Positions 28,213 through 53,625 of a stretch of DNA of 64,000 nucleotides are shown here, one piece after another. Position 1 is the first letter of the stretch. Every line of letters starts with the position of its first letter. Location: assembly GCF_963924675.1 (NCBI RefSeq), contig NC_089222.1, forward strand, positions 135,062,281-135,126,280, given 5' to 3'. The stretch is from Phocoena phocoena (taxonomy: Eukaryota > Chordata > Mammalia > Artiodactyla > Phocoenidae). The position numbers and the translations under genes were made by a program. The notes under the pieces are model-generated. The model was not told where the DNA came from. It ran no database searches and saw only the letters and a program-made list of their open reading frames with translations.

Positions 28213-29108
28213 GCAGTTTGAATCGTGGCGCGACGAAGCCGTAGGCGGCAGGTTCTCGCTGGGTGTCTGACTAGTACTTTCTCTGCCTTGCTTGTTTGAG
28301 CTTCAGCAGAATTCGAAATGGCTGGCGGCAAGGCTGGGAAGGACTCCAGAAAGGCCAAGACAAAGGCGGTTTCCCGCTCGCAGAGAGGAAATACGGTGGG
28401 CCGTATTCATGGACACCTGAAATCTAGGGCGACCAGCCATGGACGTGTGAGCGCGACTGCCGCTGTGTACAGCGCAGCCATTCTGGAGTACCTTACTGTG
28501 GAGGTACTTGAATTGGCAGGAAATGCATCAAAAGACTTGAAGGTAAAGCGTGTTACCTCTCGTCGCTTGCAACTTGCTATTCGTGGAGATGAAGACTGGG
28601 ACTCTCTCATCAAGACTACGATTGGTGGTGGTGGTGTCATTCCACACATCCACAAATCTCTGGGAAGAAAGGACAACAGAAGACTGTCTAAAGGATGCCT
28701 GGATTCCTTATTATCTCAGGATTCCACATACTCTAACAGCTGTCCAGTGCTGGGGATTCCAGTGGACTGTATCTCTGTAAAACACAATTTTGCCTTTTTG
28801 TAATTCTGTTTGAGCAAGTTGGAAGTTTAATTAGTTTTCCAATCAACCAAATTTCTGCATTCTAGTCTTAACCATATTTAAGTGTTACTGTGGCTTCAAA
28901 GAAGCTACTGATTCTGAAGTAGTGGGTTTTGATTGAGATGACTGTTTTTAAAAAACTGTTTGGATTTTAATTGTGATGTAGAAGTTACAGTAACAAACAT
29001 TGGGTTTTGTACTGACATTATTTCCATTCCGGTGGATAAGCTCAATAAAGGTCATATCCCCCCCCAAAATAAAATAGAACAAAATAAATTTTTAAAAATT
29101 AAAAAATT
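28213..29108 (+). pseudogene. H2AZ1P: Processed pseudogene of histone H2A.Z (H2AZ1 retrocopy)
   Basis: An intronless copy of the H2AZ1 mRNA: 5' UTR (28213-28317, ending cagcagaattcgaaATG), coding part from 28318, long 3' UTR ending at caataaaggtcatatcc, then an A-rich tail. It is flanked by a 13-bp target-site duplication AAAACCCTATGTA (28200-28212 and 29109-29121), the mark of L1-driven retrotransposition. The frame starts [20 protein letters not shown] and covers the histone fold. It has a net 9-nt loss at the AGLQFP stretch, substitutions such as G to R at residue 11 and P to S in the KRITP region, and a loss of 4 nt near 28661 just after HIHKSL. That shift removes the normal C-terminus, and the frame continues to 28803 (161 codons) through the former 3' UTR. 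It is probably not functional. Confidence 0.93.
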
Positions 29109-29121
29109 AAAACCCTATGTA
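29109..29121 (+). repeat. Right target-site duplication of the H2AZ1 retrocopy
   Basis: AAAACCCTATGTA, directly after the A-rich tail; identical to 28200-28212. Confidence 0.9.
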
Positions 29122-30735
29122 AAATGACTTAAGCTGTGTTAAATCTGCTACCAAAAAAAAAAAAAGTACTGGCAGGTTCAAAACAAAAACCAACCGACTC
29201 CAGATTCTTTTTAAGGTGGCATGCCACCTTGTGACAAAAGGCCAAAAAGCCATCAAATGAGGAAGGAAAAACCACTGCAGGCAAATCGCTGCTTTATTGA
29301 TCACTTACTGTTTTCAGGCACCAGGAGGCATTCCCTCATGTTAATTCTCAAACCACACTTACAGAAAGACAAACAGCCTCGGGGTCACATAGCTAATAAA
29401 TAGCAGTGGCAGAATTAGGGAAAAGCAAATCAACCTAAATTTATAGTCCCCCAAGAATCCCAGCTCCAACACCAGAAATCTCCAGTAACAATGCAACTGG
29501 AAATACTCTTCCTCCTCTCCCCATCCTCATCTTTTCTATTCTGCATGTCAGGCTGGCCACTGGCTTTTCCCAAGATCACAACATCCACACCTAAGTTTCC
29601 CTCTCCTTTTAATTCCCTGCATTCTATCTATTCTTCTAAAGTCACCAGAGCAGCAGTTTCCCCAAATTTTATTTCTCAACATGTTCCAGGAGATAAATTT
29701 CCAGGACTCAAGGATGGAAAACACCATAGAATTGACACTTCCTTCCTAAAAACATACAAGACATAGTGTATAAAAAGCTCTAAGAAAAAAACTTTACAGG
29801 AAAAAAAAAATGTTTTAACCTAGTTCAGCCAAGGGTCTCCCAAGGTTCTCTGACCAGCGCACAATTTTTCCTAAAGCAACACCAAGGTTCTAGGGCTGCT
29901 CGGGAAATGCTGTGAGAAGAGCAGGACTTCGCCCTCAGGAAGAAAGGGCCTGAGCTGTGATTCCAATCCATGGGGAAGTCACTTCACCTCTCCAGATAAA
30001 AGTTCCTACCTCCAATTTTGAGGATGGAATGAGACAATACACAGTACATAGAAAGTTCTCGATACAAGTTAGCAATCAGCATTGAGCTGAAAGATGACAT
30101 GACAAAATAGGGCCCTCCAGTGGGAAGATTTAGCTGACGGCAGAGTATTAAATGAGGAAAGAAATGATGGACCATGATAGGAATGATGATGAAAAACTGC
30201 TATGCTCAAGGAAGATCAGGTCAATCAGAGTTCTTTATAAACTGCGGTCGAACTTCATTATTTGCAAGTTCACTTACTCGATAAAGCATTTATTTGTAAC
30301 TCCCAAGTCAATACTCATGGCACGCCCTGGTCATTTTCGGATATGCTTTGAGTGGTAATTGAGGTCGCCTGTCCCACAGATTCCCAGCTGAGGTGGAACG
30401 AGATGAAGCTCTGCCTTCTTGTTTCAGCTCTCATGCCGTAATGTGTCCTTTCCACAGCCTATTTTGTGCCACCTTTTTCACATTTTTATGTCTTGTTACT
30501 GATTTCACTGTGTAAAATGACCCCCAAGACTGGAATGGGCCTTACGGAAAAAATGCATGAGTTAGAAGCTTCCTTAGGGCATATGCTATAGTGCTGCTTT
30601 GAGCTCAAGCTTATGAATCAACTATATTAAACAAGGTTTGTTTTTTTCTTTTTACTAGTTATCCAATACACAGTTATATTCAAGTGTCTCCAATTGTTCC
30701 AATAATATCCTTTGCAGTTTGGGGGGGTTCTTGTT
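29122..30735. other. Intergenic stretch without recognisable gene
   Basis: About 1.6 kb of AT-rich sequence between the H2AZ1 retrocopy and the antisense L1. I see no SINE, no coding pattern and no splice-framed exon. Confidence 0.6.
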
Positions 30736-31049
30736 TTGGGTTTGTTTTTAATATATCTTTATTGGAGTATAATTGCTTCACAATACCGAGCTAGTTTCCG
30801 TTGCACAACAAAGCAAATCAGCCATATGCATACACGTGTCCCCATATCCCCTGCCTCTCGAGCCTCCCTCCCACCCTCCCTATCCCACCCCTCTAGGTCA
30901 TCACAAAGCACAGACCAGATCTCCCTGTGCTATGCTGCTGTTCCCCACAAGCCAACTATTTTACATTCAGTAGTGTGTATGTCAATGCTACTCTCACTTC
31001 ACCCCAGCCTCGCCCTCCCACCCCATATCATCAAGTCCATTCTCTATGT

Positions 31050-34000
31050 CTACCTCTTTATTCCTGCCCTGCAGCTAGGTTCATCAGTACCATTTTTTTT
31101 TAAGATTCCATATATATGCGTTAGCATACGGTTTTTGTTTTTCTCTTTCTGACTTACTTCACTCTGCATGACAGTCTCTAGGTCCATCCACCTCACTACA
31201 AATAACTCAATTTTGTTGCTTTTTATGGCTGAGTAATATTCCATTGTATAAATGTGCCACATCTTCTTTATCCATTCATCTGTCGATGGACATTTAGGTT
31301 GGTTCCATGTCCTGGCTATTGTAAATAGAGCTGCAATGAACATTGTGGTGCATGTCTCTTTTTGAATTATGGTTTTCTAAGGGTATATGCCAGGTAGTGG
31401 GATTGCTGGGTCATATGGTAATTCTATTTTTAGTTTTTTAAGGAACTTCCATTCTGTTCTCCACAGTGGTTGTATCAATTTACATTCCCACCAACAGTGC
31501 AAGAGGGTTCCCTTTTCACCACACCCTTTCCAGCATTTACTGTTTCTAGCTTTTTTGATAATGGCCATTCTGACCAGTGTGTGGTGATACCTCATTATAG
31601 CTTTGATTTGCATTTCTCTAATAATTAGTGATGTTGAGCATCTTTTCATATGTCTCTTGGCCATCTGTATGTCTTCCTTGGTGAAATATCTACTTAAGTC
31701 TTCTGCCCATTTTTTAACTGGATTGTTTGTTTTCTTGATATTGAGCTCCGTGAGCTATTTGTATATTTTGGAGATTAATCCTTTGTCTGTTGTTTTATTT
31801 GCAAATATTTTCTCCCATTCTGAGGGTTGTCTTTTAGTCTTGTTTATGGTTTCCTTTGTTGTGCAAAAGCTTTTAAGTTTCATTAAGTCCCATTTGTTTA
31901 TTTTTGTTTTTATTTCTGTTACTCTAGGAGGTGGGTCAATAAAGATCTTGCTGTGGTTTATGTCAAAGAGTGTTTTTCCTATGTTTTCCTCTAAAAGTTT
32001 TATAGTGTCTGGTCTTACATTTAAGTCTAATCCATTTGGAGTTTATTTTTGTGTGTGGTGTTAGGTAGTGTTCTAATTTCATTCTTTTACATGTAGCTGT
32101 CCTGTTTTCCCAGCACCACTTATTGAAGAGGCTGTCTTTTCTCCATTGTATGTTCTTGCCTCTTTTGTCATAAATTAGGTGCCCATATGTGCATGGGTTT
32201 ATCTCTGGGCATTCTATACTATACCATTGATCTATATTTCTGTTTTTGTGCCAGTACCGTATTGTCTCGATTACTGTAGCTTTGTGTTATTCTTTGAAGT
32301 CAGGGAGCCTGATTCCTCCAACTCCATTTTTCTTTCTGAAGATTGCTTTGGCTATTCGGGGTCTTTTGTGTTTCCACACAAATTGAAAGATTTTTTGTTC
32401 TAATTCTGTGAAGAATGCCATTGGTAGTTTGATAGGGATTGCATTGAATCTGTAGATTGCTTTGGGCAGTATAGTCATTTTCACAATATTGATTCTTCCA
32501 ATCCAAGTACATTGTATATTTCTCCATCTGTTTATGTCATCTTTGATTTCTTTCATCAGTGTTTTATAGTTTTCTGAGTACAAGTCTTTTGCCTCCTTAG
32601 GCAGGTTTATTCCTAGGTATTTTATTCTTTTTGTTCCAGTGGTAAATGGGACTGTTTCTTTAATTTCTCTTTATGATTTTTTTGTTGTTAGTGTATAGGA
32701 ATGCCAGAGATTTCTGTGCATTGATCTTGTATCCTGCAACCTTACCAAATTCATTGATTAGTTCTAGTAGTTTTCTGGTGGCACCTTTAGGATTTTCTAT
32801 GTATATTATCATGTCGTTGGCAAATAATGAGTTTTACGACTTCTCTTCCAATTTGTATTCCTTTTATTTCTGTTTCTTCTCTGATTGCCATGGCTAGGAC
32901 TTCCGAAACTATGTTGAATAAGAGTGGTGAGAGTGGACATCCTTGTCTTGTTCCTGGTCTTAGAGGAAAGGCTTTCAGTTTTTCACCATTGAGTATGATG
33001 CTTGCTGTGGGTTTGTCGTATATGGCCTTTATTATGTTGAGGTAGGTTCCCTCTATGCCCATTTTCTGGAGAGTTTTTTATCATAAATGGGTGTTGAGTT
33101 TTGTCAAAATCTTTTTCTGCATCTACTGTGATGATCATATGGTTTTTATTCCTTAATTTGTTACTGTGGTGTATCACATTGATTGATTTGAGTATACTGA
33201 AGAATCCTTGCATCCCGGGGATAAATCCCACTAGATCATGGTGCATGATCCTTTTAACGTGCTGCTGGATTCTGTTTGCTAGTTCAGGATTTTGTTCAGG
33301 ATTTTTGCATCTATGTTCAGCAGTGGTATTGGTCTATAATTTTCTTTTTTTGTGATATCTTTTTCTGGTTTTGGTATCAGGGTGATGGTGGCTTCGTAGA
33401 ATGAATTTGGGAGTGTTTCTCCCTCTGCAATTTTTTTGGAAGAGTTTGAGAAGGATTGGTGTTAGCTCTTCTCTAAATGTTTGATAGAATTCACCTATGA
33501 AACCATCTGGCCCTGGACTTTTGTTTGTTGGAAGATTTTTGATTATGGTTTCAATTTCATTACTTGTGATAGGCCTGTTTATATTTTCTAATTCTTCCTG
33601 GTTCAGTCTTGGAACATTGTACCTTTCCAAGAATTTGTCCATTTCTTTGTGGCTGTCCATTTTATTGTTTGTAGTAGTCTCTTATAATCCATTGTATTTC
33701 TGCAATGTCAGTTGTGATTTCTCCTTTTTCATTTCTAATTTTATTGATTTGCATCCTCTCCCTTTTTTTCTTGATGAGTCTGGCTAAGGGTTTATCAATT
33801 TTGCTTATCTTCTCAAAGAACCAGCTTTTAGTTTTATTAATCTTTGCTGTTTTCTTCATTTCCATTTCATTTATTTCTGCTCTGATCTTTATGATTTCTT
33901 TCCCTCTAATGACTTTGGGTTTTCTTTGTTCTTCTTTCTCTAGTTGTTTTAAGTGTAGAGTTAGATTGTTTATTTGAGATTTTTCTTGTTTCTTGAGGTG

Positions 34001-34838
34001 AGATTGAATTGCTATAAACTTCCCTCTTAGAACTGCTTTTGCTGCTTCCCATAGGTTTTGGGTCATCGTGTTTTCATTGTCATTTGTTTCTATGTATTTT
34101 TTAATTTCTTCTTTGATTTCTTCAGTGATCTCTTGGTTATTTAGTAGTGCACTGTTTAGCCTCCATGTATTGTGTTTTTTACAGTTTTTTTCCTGTAATT
34201 GATTTCCAATCTCATAGCATTGTGGTCAGAAAAGATGCTTAATACAATTACAATTTTCTTAAATTTTCTGAGGCTTGATTTGTGACCCAAGATATGATCT
34301 GTCCTGGAGAATGTTCCATGTGCGCTTGAGAAGAAAGTGTATTCTGCCACTTTTGGGTGGAATGTTCTACAAATACCAATTAGATCTGGTCTATCGTGTC
34401 ATTTAAAGCTTGTGTTTCCTTATATATTTTCTGTTTGGATGATCTGTCTATTGGTGTAAGTGGTTTCATGGCTGTTAGCATTTGCCTTATGTATTGAGGT
34501 GCTCCTATGTTGGGTGCATAAACATTTATAATTGTTATATCTTCTTCTTGGATTGATCCTTTGATCATTATGTAGTGTCCCTCCTTATCTCTTGTAACAG
34601 TCTTTATTTTAAAGTCTATTTTATCTGATAAAAGTATTGCTACTCCAACTTTCTTTTTATTTCCATTTGCATGGAATATCTTTTTCCGTCCCTTCACTTT
34701 CAGTCTATATGTGTCCCTAGGTCTGAAGTGGGTCTCTTGTAGACAGCATATATATGAGTCTTGTTTTTGTATCCATTCAGCCAGTCTGTGTCTTTTGGTT
34801 GGGGCATTTAATCCACTTACATTCAAAGTTATTATCAA
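31050..34838 (-). pseudogene. L1 ORF2 remnant (endonuclease and reverse transcriptase)
   Basis: Open segments in order on the - strand (34838-34380, 34350-34156, 34066-33662, 33660-33334, 33246-32983, 33062-32787, 32583-32287, 31664-31377 and 31343-31050) carry successive parts of L1 ORF2. Landmarks are [40 protein letters not shown] and [10 protein letters not shown]. Frameshifts and stops separate them, and the FADD active-site motif is altered. Confidence 0.88.
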
Positions 34839-34966
34839 TATATATGTTCCTATTACTATTTTCTTAATTGTTTTGGGTTTGTTTTTGGGGTCTTTTTCTT
34901 GTGTTTCCTGCTTAGAGAAATTTCTTTAGCATTTGTTGTAAAGTCGTTTGGTGGTGCTGAATCCTC

Positions 34967-35490
34967 TTAGCTTTTCTTTGAAAAGCTTTTGACTTCTCTG
35001 TTGAATCTGAATGAGATCCTTGCTGGGTAGAGTAATCTTGGTTGTAGGTTTTTCTCTTTCATCGCTTTAAGTATAACCTGCCACTCCCTTCTGGCCTGCA
35101 GAGTTTCCACTGAAAAATCAGCTGATAACCTTATGGGGATTCCTTTGTGTGTTATTTTTTGTTTTTCCCTTGCTGCTTTTAATATATTTTCTTTGAATTT
35201 AATTTTTGTTAGTTTGATTAACATGTGTCTTGGTGTGTTTTTCCTGGGGTTTATCCTGTATGGGACTCTCTGTGCTTCCTGGACTTGGGTATTTCCTTAC
35301 CCATATTAGGGAAGTTTTCCACTATAATCTCTTCAAATATTTTCTCAGACCCTTTCTTTTTCTCTTCTTCTGGGACTCCTATAATTCGAATGTTGGTGCA
35401 TTTAGTGTTGTCCCAGAGGTTTCTGAGATTGTCTTCAATTCTTTTCATTCTTTTTTCTTTATTTTTCTCCTCAGCAGTTATTTCCACCAT
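34967..35490 (-). pseudogene. L1 ORF1 remnant
   Basis: Two open segments on the - strand (35490-35251 and 35224-34967) carry ORF1-type sequence: an NIRIIGVPEEE stretch and a GIPIRLSADFSVETLQARRE stretch typical of the L1 ORF1 RNA-binding and C-terminal domains. They are separated by a stop or frameshift, and the upstream coiled-coil part is disrupted by a SINE. Confidence 0.8.
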
Positions 35491-35801
35491 TTAGTCTTCT
35501 GGCTCACTTATTCGTTCTGCCTCCGTTATTCTGTTATTGATTCCTTCTAGTGTATTTTTCATTTCAGTTACTGTGTTGTTCATCTCTGTTTGTTTGTTCT
35601 TTAGTTCTTCTAGATCTTTGTTAAACATTTCTTTTATTTTCTCAATTCACACTTCCATTCTATTTCCAAGATTCTGGATCATCTTTACTATCATTACTCT
35701 GAATTCTTTTTCAGGTAGATTGACTATTTCCTCTTCATTTATTTGGTCTTGTAGGTTTTTACCTTGCTCCTTCATCTGTGACACTTTTGCCATCTCAATT
35801 T

Positions 35802-36111
35802 ATTTATTTATTTTTTAAAGATGTTGGGGGTAGGAGTTTATTAATTTTTTTGCTGTGTTGGATCTTCGTTTCTGTGCGAGGGCTTTCTCTAGTTGTGGCA
35901 AGCGGGCGCCACTCTTCATCGCGGTGCGCGGGCCTCTCACTATCGCAGGCTCTCTTGTTGAGAAGCACAGGCTCCAGACGCGCAGGCTCAGTAGTTGTGG
36001 CTCACGGGCCTAGTTGCTCCACGGCACGTGGGATCTTCCCAGACCAGGGCTCAAACCCATGTCCCCTGCATTAGCAGGCAGATTCTCAACCACTGTGCCA
36101 CCAGGGAAGCC
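35802..36111 (-). mobile_element. CHR-type SINE, type A, inside the antisense L1
   Basis: Reverse copy with duplication CTCAATTT (35794-35801 and 36112-36119). It interrupts the L1 ORF1 region. Confidence 0.92.
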
Positions 36112-36599
36112 CTCAATTTTTTTTTTAATGTGTGGGACTGTGTTCCTGTCTTACTGGTTGTTTGGCCTGAGGCTTCCAACACTGGGGATTGTAGGCTATT
36201 GGGTAGAGCTGGGTCTTGGTGCTGAGATGAGGAACTCCATGAGACCTCACTCCAATGAATATTCCCTCGGGTCTGAGGTTCTCTGCTTCTCTGTCCAGTG
36301 GTTTGGACTCGGAGCTCCCACTGCAGGAGCTTAGGCCTGACCCTGGGCTCGTGAACCAACATCCTGCAAGCCACCTGGGGCAGCAAAAAAAAATGAAGTA
36401 AAAAATAAAATAGACTAGGAAACTAACAGATATTTTAGGAAGAATATAAAAATAAAAATATAGACGAATCAACAACCAGAAGGTATATCAGTACTACAAT
36501 AGTAAAAAAGAGGAGGGAAAAGCAAAAAAAAACGGGGTAAAGGCCTTGGCTGCGGAGGGCAGGGCATAAGCAAGGGTGAGGTTTCGGCGGTGTCAGGGC

Positions 36600-37200
36600 C
36601 AATGCTCAGGACCCACAGGGCTGGAAAAGGCCCTGGGGGCTGGGGGTGGGGTGGGGCTTAGGCTCAAGGAACAGAAGGGGCCCAGGCGTGCCCCCCACCC
36701 CTGGTCTCAGATGGCGGGAGACCTCACCTGGGAGCCCAGCAAGCTTTCTGGGCCCAAGTGGGCAGGGCAATCGCCCCCTGCTCCTCCTGGAGCGCCCCTC
36801 CCCCCTGCCTCTCCTTAACTCCCCTCGGCCTCCTTCCTATGCCCCCAGGACCAATGTGGCCAGGGGGAGCGGCGGCGGCGGGGGGGCTTGGATGGCAGGG
36901 ACCAGCCTGGGAACTCATCAGGCTCCCCGGACCTGAGTGGGTGGGGAAAACACCCTCCGCTCCTCTCCTGGTCCTCCTGGAGGGCCCCTCCCACCTGCCT
37001 CTCCTGATCTCCCCAGCCTCCTTCCTATGCTCCCAGGACCAATGTGGCAGGGGAGTGGAGGGGGCCTTGGAGGGCAGGGGACTGGCCTGGGAGCTCAGCG
37101 GGCTCCCAGGGCCTGAGTGGGTGGGGCAAATGCCCTCCACTCCTCCCAGAGGGTCCCTCATGCCTACCTCTCCTGAACTCCCCAGCCTCAGGGGCGTGGA
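36600..37200 (-). repeat. Tandem monomers in the L1 5' UTR (period about 180 bp)
   Basis: A unit with 'gaccaatgtggc', 'gcctgggagctcag' and 'cctgagtgggtgggg' landmarks recurs. The 'agtg' landmark lies at 36757, 36936 and 37116, giving spacings of 179 and 180 bp. The block is GC- and CpG-rich. Such monomers act as promoters in some L1 families. Confidence 0.75.
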
Positions 37201-37649
37201 TCCCGTCTGGCCTCCACTTTTCCTCCCCCTTCTGCCCCTCCATGTCCCTATCGGTTCACTTGGGGGTTCCTCCCATCTCCTTGGGCATCAGGGTCCCCCA
37301 TCAGCAGCTGGCAGGCACCCTAGTTGTGGGGAGACACTAATTCGGCATCTTCCCACACTGCCATCTTGACTCTGCCCCAGGAGACCTTTATATTAAGGGA
37401 ATCACATGTATCTTTAAATGATTACAAAGGACCCTATTCTAACTCACAATGTCTGATAGGAGTGGATACTAACATTATCTTTTTTTTTTTTTAATGAGGA
37501 AACAAACAGGAAATTAAGTGATTTGCTCACAATTAAAACAAATTCGTGACAGAGTCAAAAACAGAAAAAACTGCCACTAGGCCTTCTGGATGGCCTTCAT
37601 TAGCCTTCACATTAGCATTTCACAAATCTGAGTATAATACAGTTCTCCT

Positions 37650-37792
37650 GGAAATTTCCTGCTGGTCCAGTGGTTAGGACTCCGTGCTTTCACTGCCGAG
37701 GGCCCAGGTTCGATCCCTGGTCAGGGAGCTAGGATCCCACAAGCCGCATGGCATGCTCCACCGCGCCCCCCAAAAAAATATATATATATATT
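37650..37792 (+). mobile_element. CHR-type SINE, type C
   Basis: Degenerate head (gaaatttcctgctggtccag) and a good cgatccctggtcagggagct core, followed by a TA tail. It sits just beyond the inferred TMEM50B 3' end. Confidence 0.85.
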
Positions 37793-37909
37793 TCTCTTTA
37801 TTTTATAAAAGGAAACTGCTTCTTTGACCAGGTCCACTTGAGTAACTGCAAAATGAACAGCCAACCCAGTTTTATAGTTCATTTTCTCCAACAGATTTAA
37901 CAATACTAG

Positions 37910-39317
37910 AATGTGTGAGAAGTAATATTTATTGCAAGAGGTTAGAAGGGAGTGGAAACGAGTAATCAGTCTTAAAATTTGTTGGAAGCAAGATACAGTT
38001 TTTCTGAGGAAAAAACAACAAAGAAAGAATTAAACAAGATGGTATCTAGACAAAGGCACAGCATTCCACAACTGCTTCCCACTCTGTGCACAGTAAATCC
38101 TCAGAGAGGAGAGACATTAAGCAAAATAAGGCTTATATTAGAAGCTGCATATAATACCACTGGTATTATTCTGTCTTACAACAAAAGGCTCTAGAAAAAT
38201 CCCTCTGGAGGAAAAAAGTGCAACACAAAAAAAAAACCTGTATAACAAAGGAAAGCAAAAGTAGAAATAAAGACCCAACTATCCCTCTGAAATCTCTCAC
38301 GGGAATACACTCAGTGCAAACACAGTATTTCAAACCCAGCAAAAGAAGTTTTTGACTGGAGTAAGAACTTTCAGGTTAAAGACGTATTCTGCAAGAAGAG
38401 TTCACCTAAAGCCTGAGAGCTAGAGCAAAAAGACACTTGCAGTCAGTAACTGAGTGGATGAAACGCCTCATTTTTCACTAGGTCATAATAATCCCCTTTG
38501 GGAAGAAGTTCTTTATCTTGAAAGTAATTATTCCACTTTTTGTTATATGGTTCATGCTTTTAAGCTGCAGTTGTCTCAAACTTGCTTGATATAGAATTTT
38601 GTAATGTCAGATAATAGTAGGCTGTCAAAAGAGAACCACTTAAGCTGCTTTTGTAAGAAGCACGTTGCTGAGCTGCCTTACAGTCTTTTTACATCAACAA
38701 TATAAAACTGAGCTTATCTGATCATGTATTAACCCTTCTCAAATAAAGTCATATGAGAGGAATTGTTTTTAAAAGAGGCTTTCAAACTAGTCCTTCAGGC
38801 ATTTTAAAAAATCTTCATATAAAAGTCCACTTTATACATAAGAACAAACATTTTTCCTTTAAAAAGAAATCTCATTTTTAAGCCAAAATAAATTACAACT
38901 TGCTGAAATACCTTTTTTAATGGCTCAGCGCTTATTTCAGGTATATGGAGCTGTATTTTTTGCACATTTTGAAAATTAGAGATACTGAGACAAAGTAGTT
39001 AACTTTACAATTAGATGATGATACAACCCTGGCTCAGGGAACAGATTAAGCTTTAAGTCTTCAAGAATAAAAAAACCGACACAGATCATCTCATCTATAT
39101 AGTCTTATACTATGTACATATTAACAATCTATTCAATGAAAAAAAAAAGACAGAAATTTCATAAAACTATTTCAAAACTCAGAGCATTAAAGTGTAAAGA
39201 AACAAAACATTTAATGTACAATCTATTCCATTTGGCAATGTGTAAATTATACTGAGAGATAAAAACTTATCTACAAATAGAATATAACAAAAGGAAAATG
39301 TGATTTGAGAAGTGATC
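37910..39317 (-). other. TMEM50B: TMEM50B 3' UTR (about 1.4 kb)
   Basis: AT-rich sequence without any recognisable SINE or LINE, in sharp contrast to the DNA on both sides, which fits a constrained 3' UTR. The far end is inferred from an AATAAA on the - strand near 37928-37933. A type C SINE lies just beyond it. A TGTACATA motif (39118-39111, - strand) matches the Pumilio site TGTANATA. Confidence 0.65.
37928..37933 (-). promoter_or_regulatory. TMEM50B: Candidate TMEM50B polyadenylation signal
   Basis: AATAAA on the - strand (tttatt on +) about 1.4 kb after the stop. It is the only well-placed hexamer I see in the repeat-free stretch, so the 3' end would be near 37910. An alternative hexamer lies near 37797, next to a SINE. 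Confidence 0.5.
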
Positions 39318-53129
<13,812 letters not shown>

Positions 53130-53394
53130 TTTCACCACTTAAGCATGGACTTTTCATTAAATACTATATTCTACAAATAAAAAGACAAAAAAAATCGATC
53201 TAAGGAAATGTTTTTAAGAAGTGAAATATCTTACTCCTTTCTTAAAGCTTTAAACACAAATTTAACTTTAGGTCTAAATCTACTATAGTTAAGAAGAAAA
53301 ATTCAATACTACAATGAATATCTATTGAGATATACATAAGACTGTCCTAGGACACAGAAGGAGCTTACTATTTGTTAAATGAGCATGGAGGTTT

Positions 53395-53625
53395 TAAACA
53401 TGTCTGTCATAAAGAATGGACTTGAGGACATGGGGCAGGGTTGGGGGGAACCTGGGATGAAGTGAGAGTAGCATCAACATATAGATACTACCAAACGTAA
53501 AATAGATAGCTAGTGGGAAGCAGCAGCACAGCACAGGGCGATCAGCTCTGTACAACAGAAACTAACACAGCATTGTAAAGCAATTATACTCCAATAAAGA
53601 TGTTAAAATGAAGAAAAAAAAAAAG
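53395..53625 (+). mobile_element. L1 3'-end insertion
   Basis: gaatggacttgaggacatgg, ggcgatcagctctgtacaac and gtaaagcaattatactccaa landmarks, poly-A at the end. It lies about 225 bp upstream of the TMEM50B start exon. Confidence 0.85.

Larger units (their letters stand above)
30740..37378 (-). mobile_element. Nearly full-length LINE-1, antisense
   Basis: Read on the - strand the element starts at 37378 with a ggggcagagtcaagatggc type 5' end. It continues through a GC-rich 5' UTR, ORF1 remains (about 35490-34967), ORF2 endonuclease (from about 34838, with NGLNAP-like and LQETHF motifs), reverse transcriptase (around 33660-32787) and the ORF2 C-terminus (31664-31050), and ends in a 3' UTR near 30740. 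ORF2 is split by several frameshifts and stops, and the FADD catalytic motif reads FAND and is shifted near 32820. A type A SINE interrupts it (35802-36111). Without that SINE it is about 6.3 kb, close to full length. It is not competent to move. Confidence 0.9.

Noticed and set aside
30712..32064. Hydrophobic frames of 146-153 codons on the + strand
   Set aside because: They are the antisense of L1 ORF2 and 3' UTR; the - strand gives the recognisable ORF2 sequence.
36295..36410. Possible type C SINE in the L1 5' region (ccagtggtttggactcggag)
   Set aside because: Some likeness to the SINE head, but no target-site duplication is seen; it may be part of this L1 family, so it was not called separately.
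36724..37369. Long open frames (up to 203 codons) in the GC-rich block
   Set aside because: The block is the L1 5' UTR with few stop codons because of high GC; frames are open on both strands and are rich in Pro/Gly/Ser without any domain.
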